Source: Tropicimonas sp047971885 | GTDB taxonomy: Bacteria; Pseudomonadota; Alphaproteobacteria; Rhodobacterales; Rhodobacteraceae | NCBI RefSeq assembly: GCF_047971885.1 | Contig: NZ_JBKEAE010000008.1 | Span: 1 to 64,000 of the forward strand | Direction: 5' to 3' | DNA: 64,000 nucleotides | Shown: in pieces, positions 18,950-27,367 of the stretch | How positions within the stretch are numbered: position 1 is the first letter of the stretch | Layout of the letters: each line of letters opens with the position of its first letter | Program-made: the position numbers and the translations under genes | The notes under the pieces: generated by a model | Told to the model about the DNA's origin: nothing | What the model saw: the letters and a program-made list of their open reading frames with translations, nothing else | Databases searched by the model: none

Positions 18950-19135
18950 TCAGTCGCCGGTTATCCGGCTCACGCGGCGGGTTCCCGCAGATCCGCCGGC
19001 GATGCCGACCTCGGCCCTGCCCGACAAGGTTATTCCCGCCGGCGGGCGTTCGCTGTCGTCCGGCGGCAGCGGCGAGCCGTCGACACCGCAGGCGGCAAGC
19101 AGCGCCAGCAGTGCCAGAAGACCAAGCGACCTCAT
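18950..19135 (-). CDS. Small LptM-like lipoprotein (argH-lysA region)
   Basis: A 61-residue lipoprotein, MRSLGLLALLALLAACGVDG, with a clear lipobox LAAC at Cys16 followed by a short Pro-rich mature part (GSPLPPDD). Size, lipobox position and location between argH and lysA match the YifL/LptM family, which in Escherichia coli helps mature the LPS translocon LptD. Its ATG overlaps the stop of the preceding lipoprotein gene (ATGA), implying translational coupling. The family assignment is by architecture and neighbourhood. Confidence 0.75.
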   Translation of the reverse strand: MRSLGLLALLALLAACGVDGSPLPPDDSERPPAGITLSGRAEVGIAGGSAGTRRVSRITGD

Positions 19136-19434
19136 AGCCGCAACCCGATGCCACCGGGGCCGACCCGCACCCTGACCGGCCCGTTGCCGATCCGCGCCGA
19201 GGCGCCGCCGGTGCCCACGGCGACATCCACCCCATCGGTGTCGATCACATCGACCGAGCCATAGGGCGTTCCGGAACTCGTCACGCCTGCATTGATCCGG
19301 TCGGCGCCGACCCCGACCGCCCCGGTTGTCGCGCCCGTCGCCGGATCGACCACGACATCGGCGGAGGGGCGCGGCGGCTGCGTACAGGCGCCGGCAATCA
19401 GGCTCGCGGCCAGCGCGGTCACGATCGGCTTCAT
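19132..19434 (-). CDS. Hypothetical small lipoprotein downstream of argH
   Basis: A 100-residue protein. The N-terminus MKPIVTALAASLIAGACTQ has a somewhat degenerate lipobox ending at Cys17, suggesting a lipid-anchored periplasmic protein. The mature part is dominated by Gly, Val, Asp and Thr with loose repeats such as DVVVDPATGATTGAVGVG and ends GPGGIGLRL; no known domain is recognised. It is coupled on both sides: ATGA overlap with the argH stop and ATGA overlap with the following LptM-like gene. Conservation of this three-gene chain would suggest an envelope role. Confidence 0.75.
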   Translation of the reverse strand: MKPIVTALAASLIAGACTQPPRPSADVVVDPATGATTGAVGVGADRINAGVTSSGTPYGSVDVIDTDGVDVAVGTGGASARIGNGPVRVRVGPGGIGLRL

Positions 19435-20831
19435 TCCAGAATCTCCTTCCAGCGGGCGATCTGCGCCCGCACCCGATCCGGTGCGGTTCCCCCGTAAGAA
19501 GTGCGGCTGGCGACCGAGTTGTAAACCCCCAGCACATCGAAAACACGGGCATCGATACCGGAATGGACGGCGCGCATTTCCTCCAGCGTCAGTTCGGGCA
19601 GGTCCACACCGCGCGCTTCGGCGGCCGCAACCAGCATGCCGGTCACATGGTGTGCCTCGCGGAAGGGCAGGCCCGGTTCGCGCACCAGCCAGTCGGCAAG
19701 ATCGGTCGCGGTCGAAAATCCGGCCGAGGCCGCCGTTTCAAGTACCGCGCGGTTGGCGACCATATCCGCCACCATCCCCGTCATCGCGGCCAGCGACAGC
19801 GCAAGCGTGTCGGCAGCATCAAAAACCTGCTCCTTGTCTTCCTGCATGTCCTTGGAATAGGCCAGCGGCAGACCCTTCATCACCGTGAAGAGCCCGATCA
19901 TCGCCCCCAGGACCCGGCCGATCTTGCCGCGAATCAACTCGGCCGCATCGGGGTTTTTCTTCTGCGGCATGATCGACGAACCGGTCGAGAAGGCATCCGA
20001 CAGGGTGACGAACCGGAACTGCGCCGAGGACCAGATAACCAGTTCCTCGGCCAGCCGGCTGAGATGCATCGCGCAGATGCTGGCAGCGGAGAGGAATTCC
20101 AGCGCGAAATCCCGGTCGCTCACCGCATCGAGCGAATTGGCCATCGGGCGGTCGAACCCCAGCGCCGCGGCCGTGGCAAAACGGTCGATCGGGAACGACG
20201 TTCCGGCCAGCGCAGCCGCCCCCAGCGGGCTTTCGTTCATCCGGGTGCGCGCATCGCGGAACCGCCCGGCATCGCGCGCCAGCATCTCGACATAGGCCAT
20301 CATGTGGTGCCCCCAGGTCACCGGCTGGGCGGTCTGAAGATGGGTAAAACCGGGCATCACCCAGTCCGCCCCCGCTTCGGCCTGTGTCAGAAGCGCCTTT
20401 TGCAACGCTTCGATTCCCCGAACCGCCGCATCGCATTGCCCTCGCACCCAGAGCCGGAAATCGGTCGCCACCTGATCGTTGCGGCTGCGCGCGGTATGCA
20501 GGCGCCCGGCGGGTTCACCGACAAACGCACCAAGACGGGACTCGACATTCATGTGGATATCTTCGAGCGCCTTCGAGAAGGGGAAATTCCCCCCCTCGAT
20601 CTCTGACAAGACCGTGAGAAGCCCTTCCCGGATCGCCGTTGCATCGCTATCGCTGATGATACCCTGCGCGGCCAGCATCGCGGCGTGGGCGCGGGAGCCC
20701 TCGATATCCTGAGCGGCCAGCCGTTTGTCGAAATCGATCGAGGCGTTGATCGCCTCCATGATCGCATCGACGCCGGACGAGAAGCGCCCGCCCCACATCT
20801 GGTTGGAGTCTTGGGTGGAGGCATCGGTCAT
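19431..20831 (-). CDS. argH: Argininosuccinate lyase
   Basis: A 466-residue enzyme of the fumarase/aspartase superfamily that splits argininosuccinate into arginine and fumarate, the last step of arginine synthesis. It begins with the family start NQMWGGRFSSG, has HTARSRNDQVATDFRLW near residue 110, TGFTHLQTAQPVTWGHH near 155 (active-site His), and the flexible signature loop GSSIMPQKKNPD near 278. Length is normal. It heads a coupled chain with two small lipoproteins. Its start codon is only 16 bp from that of the divergent TlpA-like gene. Confidence 0.97.
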   Translation of the reverse strand: MTDASTQDSNQMWGGRFSSGVDAIMEAINASIDFDKRLAAQDIEGSRAHAAMLAAQGIISDSDATAIREGLLTVLSEIEGGNFPFSKALEDIHMNVESRLGAFVGEPAGRLHTARSRNDQVATDFRLWVRGQCDAAVRGIEALQKALLTQAEAGADWVMPGFTHLQTAQPVTWGHHMMAYVEMLARDAGRFRDARTRMNESPLGAAALAGTSFPIDRFATAAALGFDRPMANSLDAVSDRDFALEFLSAASICAMHLSRLAEELVIWSSAQFRFVTLSDAFSTGSSIMPQKKNPDAAELIRGKIGRVLGAMIGLFTVMKGLPLAYSKDMQEDKEQVFDAADTLALSLAAMTGMVADMVANRAVLETAASAGFSTATDLADWLVREPGLPFREAHHVTGMLVAAAEARGVDLPELTLEEMRAVHSGIDARVFDVLGVYNSVASRTSYGGTAPDRVRAQIARWKEILE

Positions 20832-20847
20832 GACAGGGATTCCGGAG

Positions 20848-21411
20848 ATGGCTTTGAAACGGGTTCTGGCGGCAGTGGTCTATACGGGGCTTGCGCTGTT
20901 GGCAAACGGGGCGCTTGCACAACCGGCCGATGTGGCCGCCCTGAGGGAAGGAGGGATGAAGAAACTCGCACTCCACGAGGCGCCCGGGGCTCTGCCCGAT
21001 ATCGAACTGACGGATGCCGACGACACCCTGCGCCGGCTGTCGGAGTTTCGCGGCAAGTGGCTTGTGGTCAATTTCTGGGCCACCTGGTGCGCACCCTGCC
21101 GGAACGAGATGCCGACGCTGTCCAATCTCCAGACCATCTTCGCCGACCGGCCGGTCGAGGTCGTGACCATCGCGACCGGGCGCAATGCGCCGGCCGCGAT
21201 CGACCGCTTCTTCGATGAGATCGGCGTCACCAACCTGCCGAAGTTCCGCGACCCCAGGCAGCAACTGGCGCGCCAGATGGGAATCATGGGCCTGCCGGTC
21301 ACGGTGATCGTCGATCCCGAAGGACGCGAGGTCGGACGGCTGATCGGCGATGCGCCCTGGGACAGCGAAAGCTCGGTCGCGATTCTCGAAGCGCTGTCAG
21401 CAGCACGCTGA
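20848..21411 (+). CDS. TlpA-like thioredoxin-fold thiol:disulfide reductase
   Basis: A 187-residue exported or membrane-anchored thioredoxin. A hydrophobic N-terminal segment (KRVLAAVVYTGLALLANGALA) is followed by a TlpA/ResA-type domain with the active site FWATWCAPCRNEMP (CxxC, about residue 75) and the cis-proline region MGLPVTVIVDPEG. TlpA proteins reduce periplasmic thiols, for example in cytochrome c or oxidase assembly. The start at 20848 follows AGGG by 9 nt; an alternative ATG at 20830 would overlap the argH start on the other strand. Confidence 0.9.
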   Translation: MALKRVLAAVVYTGLALLANGALAQPADVAALREGGMKKLALHEAPGALPDIELTDADDTLRRLSEFRGKWLVVNFWATWCAPCRNEMPTLSNLQTIFADRPVEVVTIATGRNAPAAIDRFFDEIGVTNLPKFRDPRQQLARQMGIMGLPVTVIVDPEGREVGRLIGDAPWDSESSVAILEALSAAR

Positions 21412-21648
21412 GGTGCGCGGCGCCGCGCCTGACCTGCCGTCGCCAACATCGCAAGGTCAGCACCCGCAACGTTTCGGAACGCGGCCCGTCGATGCGACCA
21501 TGAGTCAATCGGCGGAATATCGCCGCCTTGGTTCGTCGGCTCTACCGGGTCCTCGACGCAACACCTGGGCACAACCATAAGGAGAAGTCTTTACGTCTGA
21601 CGCGCGCCAGCCGACTAATCGGCAATATCCCGCTCATCAAAGTTGGTC

Positions 21649-22068
21649 ATGTCTCACAGCTATTCGATACATCCCGATCTCGACCTCATCGTGATGAGGT
21701 ATTCCGGGCATGTCACGCTGAACGACCTTCGGGATGGATTTGTCGCGTCGATCGGCGATCCGCGCTATCGGCCCGGAATGATGGAACTGAGCGATTTCTC
21801 GGCCGCCGACGACACGGATGTCGGTTTCGCCGGCGTCATGGCGATCGCCGACAAGGTTCGCGAATCCTATGCTTCCAGCGCCGGCATCGTCCGCATCGCC
21901 CATTGCGCACCGAGTGACATAGCCTATGGCATGGCGCGGATGTATCAGACCATCATGAGCGACGAGGAAAATGTCGCCATCGGCCTGTTCCGCTCGCTTC
22001 CCGAAGCGCTCGAATTTCTCAACCTCAACACTCCGGAAATGATCGCACGGCTGGAACGCGACCGGTAG
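21649..22068 (+). CDS. Conserved hypothetical protein, STAS/SpoIIAA-like
   Basis: A 139-residue soluble protein starting MSHSYSIHPDLDLIVMRYSG; a TTG two codons upstream is a less likely start. The pattern of a short N-terminal beta-hairpin, alternating strand/helix segments and a C-terminal FRSLPEALEFLNL helix resembles SpoIIAA-like (STAS-type) proteins, but I recognise no specific family and no catalytic motif. It has no signal peptide and stands alone between the tlpA-like gene and the opg operon. Function unknown. Confidence 0.7.
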   Translation: MSHSYSIHPDLDLIVMRYSGHVTLNDLRDGFVASIGDPRYRPGMMELSDFSAADDTDVGFAGVMAIADKVRESYASSAGIVRIAHCAPSDIAYGMARMYQTIMSDEENVAIGLFRSLPEALEFLNLNTPEMIARLERDR

Positions 22069-22511
22069 GGTCCGGCTGTCTTGCCCGGCGCGAAGGCACA
22101 ATCGAGGCGGTCGTCGCCTGCCGACGGATACTGCCGAACCGCCATGGGCCGATCAGCACCGATGCGCCGAAAGTCCGGCGCCGGAATCGCCCGGAAGCCG
22201 TGTCGCACCCGCAACCATGGGGCGATTCGGTCAGGCCGGGAACGCGAATCGCGGGCGCGAATCCGCCACCTTTTCCGCCGCCGTCGTGCCTGCGCAGAAA
22301 ACAGGCGGGAAAATGCCGTTTCCGGGTCACGGTTCACGGCAATTATTTGCCCGGTCGCGGCACGAAAGCGGCTGAAAACAAGGCAGTTGAGCAGAGACCC
22401 GCCCCCGGTAGGCATAATTCTGCCTTGCAGCATCCGGTCGTCGCGATTAGGCCTACCTGTCGGAAACGAAAAGACATTAATGACGTTGGAAGAATCTGCG
22501 GAGTGTACAAA
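22069..22511. other. Non-coding spacer upstream of the opg operon (443 bp)
   Basis: No convincing gene is seen. The open frame of opgG runs back into this stretch to 22200, but the extra residues (Pro/Arg-rich, no family resemblance) look non-coding. The distal part just before the opgG start is more AT-rich (around 22470-22515) and is the likely place for the opg promoter and any osmotic control. No clear terminator or small-RNA signature was found. Confidence 0.5.
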
Positions 22512-24134
22512 GTGCGATCTGCCTGCCGACCTCTCATCAGTAACGGGACAAGCCCCAGAATCCGGCGCCGCCGGTTGCTTGGGGCGATGGTCTGTTCGGT
22601 TGCGATTCCCGCCCTGCTCGGACCCCTGCCGGCCGTGGCACAGGACACGACTCAGCCCGCCCAGCAAGCGCCGGGCAGCGAATTTTCGTTCGACCTGCTG
22701 ACCGATGCGATGCGTCAGGCGAGCGAAGCCCCCTTCAGGGCGCCCGACCCGCTGTCCGGCCCGCTGGCCGAGTTGAAATACGACGATTACCGCAGCATCC
22801 GTTTCCGCCCCGATCACGCGCGCTGGCCGGGCGAAGACCAGTCGTTCCACCTGCACGCCTTCCATCTGGGATGGCTCTTCAAGGAACCCGTCCATATCAG
22901 CGAGGTGGTCGAGGGCCGCGCCCTGCCCATGACCTTCACCACCGAGGATTTCGATTATTCCGATCGGGGCGTCACCATCCCCGAGGGGTTCGAGATGCCC
23001 GGGGTTGCGGGCTTCCGCATCCATACCCCGCTCAACCGCGCCGACATCGCCGATGAACTGATCGTGTTCCAGGGTGCCAGCTATTTCCGCGCCCTCGGCC
23101 GGGACAATGCCTACGGGCTCAGCGCCCGTGGCCTGGCGGTCAATACCGGCGATCCGAACGGCGAGGAATTCCCGCGATTCTCGGATTTCTGGATCGAACG
23201 CCCTGCCCCCGGGGCAACCGCCCTGACGATCTATGCCGCGCTCGAAAGCCCCTCGGTGACCGGCGCCTACCGGTTTGTCGTGACGCCGGGCGAAACCACC
23301 GAAATCGACGTGACCGCCCGGTTGTTCCTGCGGCAGGACATTGCTCAACTCGGCATTGCGCCGCTGACCTCGATGTTCCTGTTCGGGCCGAGCGATCCCG
23401 GCGGGTTCGACGATTTCCGGGCCTCTGTGCATGACAGCGAGGCTCTGATCCTGCACAACCGCAGCGGCGAAACCTTCTATCGTCCGCTCAACAATCCGCC
23501 GCGTCTGGCCAGTTCGTATCTGGCCGGCGAGAACCCGGGCTGGTTCGGGCTGGTTCAGCGGCACCGGGGATTCGAGGACTACCTCGACGCCGGCGCGCAT
23601 TACGAGCGCCGCCCGTCGCTGATCGTCGAACCGGTCGGTGACTGGGGGCGCGGCACCCTGCGTCTGATGGAGATCCCTTCGGATCTGGAAGCCAACGATA
23701 ATATCGTTGCCTACTGGATACCCGAAGCGCCATCGCACAAGGGCGAATCCTTCGAGTTTTCCTACCGGCTCTTCTGGGGCATGAACCCGCCCGGCGCGCA
23801 GGCCGAGGATCGGGCCCACGTTGTCCGCACCCTGGTCGGCGAAGGCGGGGTCGCCGGAACCGAAAGCCGCAAGGACCGGCAGAAATTCGTCGTCGATTTT
23901 GCCGGTGGGCTGCTGTCGAAGCTGCCCGCCGACGCCGAGGTCGAGCCCGTGGTGAATGCGGATCGGGGCGAGATCACCGAAAAGACCTTAAGCCGCATTG
24001 ACGGCACAGGCACCTGGCGGCTTGTGATAGAAGTCAAGGGCGATCCCGGAGCAGTCGTCGAACTCAATGCAGGCATCACTGGCCATGGCCGCTTTCTGAC
24101 CGAAAGATGGCTCTATCAATGGATGAAGGAATGA
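22512..24134 (+). CDS. opgG: Periplasmic glucan biosynthesis protein OpgG (MdoG)
   Basis: About 540 residues from a GTG start with CGGAG eight bases upstream. The N-terminus has a twin-arginine-like signal, RIRRRRLLGAMVCSVAIPAL, ending near AVAQ, so it may be Tat-exported. The mature protein shows OpgG family segments: FSFDLLTDAMRQ, YDDYRSIRFRPDHARW, FLHAFHLGWLFKEP-like HLHAFHLGWLFKEP, and the C-terminal immunoglobulin-like part with AYWIPE and FSYRLFWG. OpgG acts in the periplasm on the glucan backbone made by OpgH to produce osmoregulated periplasmic glucans. It is first of opgG-opgI-opgH-opgC, with an ATGA overlap to opgI. Confidence 0.94.
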   Translation: MRSACRPLISNGTSPRIRRRRLLGAMVCSVAIPALLGPLPAVAQDTTQPAQQAPGSEFSFDLLTDAMRQASEAPFRAPDPLSGPLAELKYDDYRSIRFRPDHARWPGEDQSFHLHAFHLGWLFKEPVHISEVVEGRALPMTFTTEDFDYSDRGVTIPEGFEMPGVAGFRIHTPLNRADIADELIVFQGASYFRALGRDNAYGLSARGLAVNTGDPNGEEFPRFSDFWIERPAPGATALTIYAALESPSVTGAYRFVVTPGETTEIDVTARLFLRQDIAQLGIAPLTSMFLFGPSDPGGFDDFRASVHDSEALILHNRSGETFYRPLNNPPRLASSYLAGENPGWFGLVQRHRGFEDYLDAGAHYERRPSLIVEPVGDWGRGTLRLMEIPSDLEANDNIVAYWIPEAPSHKGESFEFSYRLFWGMNPPGAQAEDRAHVVRTLVGEGGVAGTESRKDRQKFVVDFAGGLLSKLPADAEVEPVVNADRGEITEKTLSRIDGTGTWRLVIEVKGDPGAVVELNAGITGHGRFLTERWLYQWMKE

Positions 24135-24310
24135 TGTCGGACAACGGACCCACGGAACCCGGGGTCTTGATCGGCGCCGTCGAGAATGTGGTCTGGGCAC
24201 CGCCCCAGGTACCGCTCGATATGCCGCGGCAAGTCCTCGAAACAGATCGGTGGCCCTCGGTGCTGCCTAATATGCTGCAATTACTGGCACCACGTACCCA
24301 CGCGCGATGA
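24131..24310 (+). CDS. opgI: OpgI, small protein between opgG and opgH
   Basis: A 59-residue frame whose ATG overlaps the opgG stop and whose stop overlaps the opgH start (ATGA at both ends). The peptide contains WAPPQVPLDMPRQVLETDRW, resembling the proline-rich P-L-x-MP-x-Q segment found near the start of long single-chain OpgH proteins. In R. sphaeroides a separate gene, opgI, lies at this position and is required for backbone synthesis. I infer that OpgI is the cytosolic N-terminal piece of OpgH encoded on its own. It has no signal peptide or membrane helix. The exact start could be 24134 or upstream at 24107. Confidence 0.72.
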   Translation: MMSDNGPTEPGVLIGAVENVVWAPPQVPLDMPRQVLETDRWPSVLPNMLQLLAPRTHAR

Positions 24311-26121
24311 GCACCCGCAAACCCGCGCATATGGCGCCTGACGGCCGGACGCGTCTCGCCCGCCTGGCCGCTTTCGTGTTTTCGCTCCTTGCGGCTTCGG
24401 CGGCGACGATGCTGCTCGTCGACGCGGCGGTCGAAGACGGATTCGATTCGCTCGATGCGCTGCGCGTCGGGTTGATTCTGCTGACCACCGCCTGGCTGGC
24501 CTGGGGCGCGGCACAGGCGTTTGTCGGGCTTCTGACGCGACCGCGACCCGACAGACCGGCCGAAATTCGGGCGCCGCAGCCGCGCACGGTCGTACTGACG
24601 CCGATCTGCAACGAAGACCCGGTTGCCACCTTTGCCCGCCTGGCGGCGATCGACCGGTCGACCCGGGCTGCGGGTGTCGCCGCAGATATCGCCGTGCTGT
24701 CCGATACCCGCGACGACACGGCGGCAGCCCGTGAACGCGCCGCCTTCGCCCGGCTGATCGCCGATACCGGGGGGGAAGGGCGGATTTTCTATCGGCGCCG
24801 GTTCGACAACCATGGCCGCAAGGCCGGCAATATCGAGGATTTCATCCGCAAGTCGGGCGGCGCCTATGAGCTTGCGGTGATCCTCGACGCCGACAGTCTG
24901 ATGGAGGGCGAAACCATCCGCCGGCTTGTCGCAAGGATGCAGGCGGATCCGAGCCTCGGCCTGTTGCAGACCCTGCCGCGGATTCTCGGCGGCGGATCGG
25001 TGTTCGGCCGCGCCATGCAGTTTGCCGGCAACTTCCACGGCCCGGTCTTTACCCGTGGTCTGGCCCGCATGCAGGGGGCGACCGGACCGTTCTGGGGCCA
25101 CAACGCGATCGTCCGCGTGCGCGCCTTCGCCGAAAGCTGCGGCTTGCCGGTGCTTTCCGGCAGACCGCCCTTCGGCGGCAGCATCCTCAGCCACGATTAT
25201 GTCGAGGCGGCGCTGCTTGCCCGCGCCGCCTGGAAGGTCGAGGTCGACGAGACCCTCGACGGCTCCTACGAGGAAGGACCCGAAAACATCCTCGCCCATG
25301 CGCGACGCGACCGCCGCTGGTGTCAGGGCAACCTGCAACATTCGAGGCTGCTGCTCGCCCCCGGGCTGGCGCTGTGGAACCGGTTCGTCTTTCTTCAGGG
25401 CATCTTTGCCTATGTGGATTCGACCGTCTGGGCGATTTTCCTCGTCAGTTCCGTCGTGGCAACGATCAAGGCGCCACCGCCGGATTATTTCCCCGAACCG
25501 TATCAGCTTTTCCCGGTCTTTCCGGACGATCACACACAGGCGATCACGGCGCTGATCGTCGGTATCGGCGGGCTGCTTTTCCTGCCCAAGCTGGCGATAC
25601 TGGCCGAGGCGATCTGCACCGGCCGCGCGCGCGGTTTCGGCGGCGCGGTCCGGGCGACCGAAGCCGTTCTGGGCGAGATTCTGCATTCGTCGCTGATCGC
25701 GCCGGTCATGCTGATGTACCAGAGCCGTTCGGTGCTTCAGGTCCTGTCGGGAAGCGACGGCGGCTGGCCGGCCAACCAGCGTGGCGAGGGGCGACTGACC
25801 CTTGCCGAGGGCTGGGACGCGGCGCACTGGATCACCCTGACCGGGCTGACCGCGCTGACGATCGTCGCCTTCGTCGCCCCCGATCTGACCATCTGGCTCC
25901 TGCCGGTCTGCCTGCCGCTGGTCTTCGCGCCGCTGATCATCGCGTGGACCTCGCGTTCGGCCAGCAGCGGCCGCACGACGCTGAGCATCGAGGGCGCCCC
26001 CTCGCCCGTTGTCGCCGATTTTGCGGCAACTCTCGACCGCTGGACGGATGGCGCCCGGCGGCCAGACCGGGACCGGACCCCGACCCATGCGGAGGGCACC
26101 GGTGCAGCGGCCGGTTCTTGA
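24307..26121 (+). CDS. opgH: Glucans biosynthesis glucosyltransferase OpgH (MdoH)
   Basis: A 604-residue inner-membrane family 2 glycosyltransferase that polymerises glucose from UDP-glucose into the OPG backbone. Two N-terminal helices (about residues 18-40 and 52-75) precede the cytosolic catalytic domain with TPICNEDP, the metal/nucleotide motif ILDADSLMEG (about 195) and RRDRRWCQGNLQH (about 335, the Q/RxxRW motif). Several helices follow from about 365. It is much shorter than the roughly 850-residue E. coli protein, mainly because the long N-terminal region is missing; part of it seems to be encoded by the preceding opgI. It overlaps opgC by 20 bp. Confidence 0.95.
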   Translation: MSTRKPAHMAPDGRTRLARLAAFVFSLLAASAATMLLVDAAVEDGFDSLDALRVGLILLTTAWLAWGAAQAFVGLLTRPRPDRPAEIRAPQPRTVVLTPICNEDPVATFARLAAIDRSTRAAGVAADIAVLSDTRDDTAAARERAAFARLIADTGGEGRIFYRRRFDNHGRKAGNIEDFIRKSGGAYELAVILDADSLMEGETIRRLVARMQADPSLGLLQTLPRILGGGSVFGRAMQFAGNFHGPVFTRGLARMQGATGPFWGHNAIVRVRAFAESCGLPVLSGRPPFGGSILSHDYVEAALLARAAWKVEVDETLDGSYEEGPENILAHARRDRRWCQGNLQHSRLLLAPGLALWNRFVFLQGIFAYVDSTVWAIFLVSSVVATIKAPPPDYFPEPYQLFPVFPDDHTQAITALIVGIGGLLFLPKLAILAEAICTGRARGFGGAVRATEAVLGEILHSSLIAPVMLMYQSRSVLQVLSGSDGGWPANQRGEGRLTLAEGWDAAHWITLTGLTALTIVAFVAPDLTIWLLPVCLPLVFAPLIIAWTSRSASSGRTTLSIEGAPSPVVADFAATLDRWTDGARRPDRDRTPTHAEGTGAAAGS

Positions 26122-27367
26122 CCCCGGCACCCCCGGCGCGGCTCCGCCGCGTGCCCGCAGACCGCGCGACCCCCGCATCGACGCGTTTCGCGGGCTGGCG
26201 CTGGTGGTGATTCTGATCGACCATATCCCCGGCAATCCCTACGAGCACTTCACCATCCGCAATTTCGGCTTTTCCGACGCGGCCGAGGCGTTCTTCCTGA
26301 TGTCGGGCGTTGCCGCCGGCATTGCCTATTCGGGGCGTTTCCTTCCCGCCGAGCGCGCGGCAAACGGGCTCGTGCCGGCGGTTCTGCCGATGTGGAAGCG
26401 GGCATGGACGCTGTACATCGTCCACCTTTTCCTCAGTGCCTGGGCCATCGCTATCTTCGTCGCCGGGCGCCGGATCTTCGACATGCCGTCGCTTCTGACC
26501 CTCAACAACCTGCGTGCGGTCTTCAACAAGACCGAAGCAGCATTGTTCGGCATTCCGGCGCTGACCCACCAGATCGGCTACGTCAATATCCTGCCGGCCT
26601 ATTCGGCGCTGCTGTTTTTCGCGCCGCTGGCTATCATGATCGGGCTGCGCCGGCCCTGGCTGATGATGGCGATCTCGATTGCGATCTGGTTTTTCTGCGG
26701 CATGTGGCGGATCAACTTTCCCAGTTATCCCAATACCGGCGGCTGGTTCTTCAACCCGCTGACCTGGCAGATCATCTTCGTCACCGGCCTGCTGACGGGA
26801 ATGGCGGCACGGCGCGGCGAGCGCTTCGTGCCCAAATCCCGGGGAGTGTTTGCCGTGACGCTCGGCTTCCTGATCCTCAGCTTTGCCTGGCGGCACATTC
26901 CGCCGCTGGGCGATTTCCTGAACCACCAGCTCGCCCGGCTCGGCGCCATCGGGGTTCCGTTCAACATCGTCTCGCACGACAAGCCCTATGTCGCACTTCC
27001 CCGCCTGCTGCACATCCTGTCGCTGGCCTATGTGCTCTCATGCCTCGGCTGGGTCCATGCCGCGGCAGGCAGCCGGCTGATGGCACCGCTGCGGCTGCTC
27101 GGCCGGCACGGGCTGCTGGTGTTTTCTACCGGGACGCTGGTCTCGCTTGTCTTCCAGGTACTGATGAATGCGGGCGACCGGGCGCCATGGCTTGGCCTGA
27201 CCCTGCCGCCGGCCGGCATCGCGGTGATGTTCGTTGCTGCCTGGCTTGCCGCCAGCCCGGCCGAACGTGCCGAATTCGGCGGTCGCGACACCGGTACTGA
27301 CGCCTCCGGCGCCGCACAACCGCGCCGGGGCATCGCCACCTCAGGAATCGCCGGCGGCGAGCGCTGA
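26102..27367 (+). CDS. opgC: OpgC-type acyltransferase, periplasmic glucan succinylation
   Basis: About 421 residues from a GTG start preceded by GGAGGG; the open frame runs further back but inside opgH. It has the OpgC domain: RRPRDPRIDAFRGLALVVIL at the start of the first helix, followed by FGFSDAAEAFFLMSGVAAG and about ten membrane segments. In R. sphaeroides OpgC adds succinyl groups to the glucans and is the last gene of the same operon. The C-terminal 40 residues are a low-complexity cytosolic tail. Its stop overlaps the convergent metal-transport permease by 27 bp. Confidence 0.9.
   Translation: MQRPVLDPGTPGAAPPRARRPRDPRIDAFRGLALVVILIDHIPGNPYEHFTIRNFGFSDAAEAFFLMSGVAAGIAYSGRFLPAERAANGLVPAVLPMWKRAWTLYIVHLFLSAWAIAIFVAGRRIFDMPSLLTLNNLRAVFNKTEAALFGIPALTHQIGYVNILPAYSALLFFAPLAIMIGLRRPWLMMAISIAIWFFCGMWRINFPSYPNTGGWFFNPLTWQIIFVTGLLTGMAARRGERFVPKSRGVFAVTLGFLILSFAWRHIPPLGDFLNHQLARLGAIGVPFNIVSHDKPYVALPRLLHILSLAYVLSCLGWVHAAAGSRLMAPLRLLGRHGLLVFSTGTLVSLVFQVLMNAGDRAPWLGLTLPPAGIAVMFVAAWLAASPAERAEFGGRDTGTDASGAAQPRRGIATSGIAGGER

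Noticed and set aside
21945..23819. 624-codon minus-strand frame opposite opgG
   Set aside because: Antisense shadow; no signal, no family resemblance.
24076..26235. 719-codon minus-strand frame opposite opgH
   Set aside because: Fully antisense to opgH, which has clear glycosyltransferase motifs.
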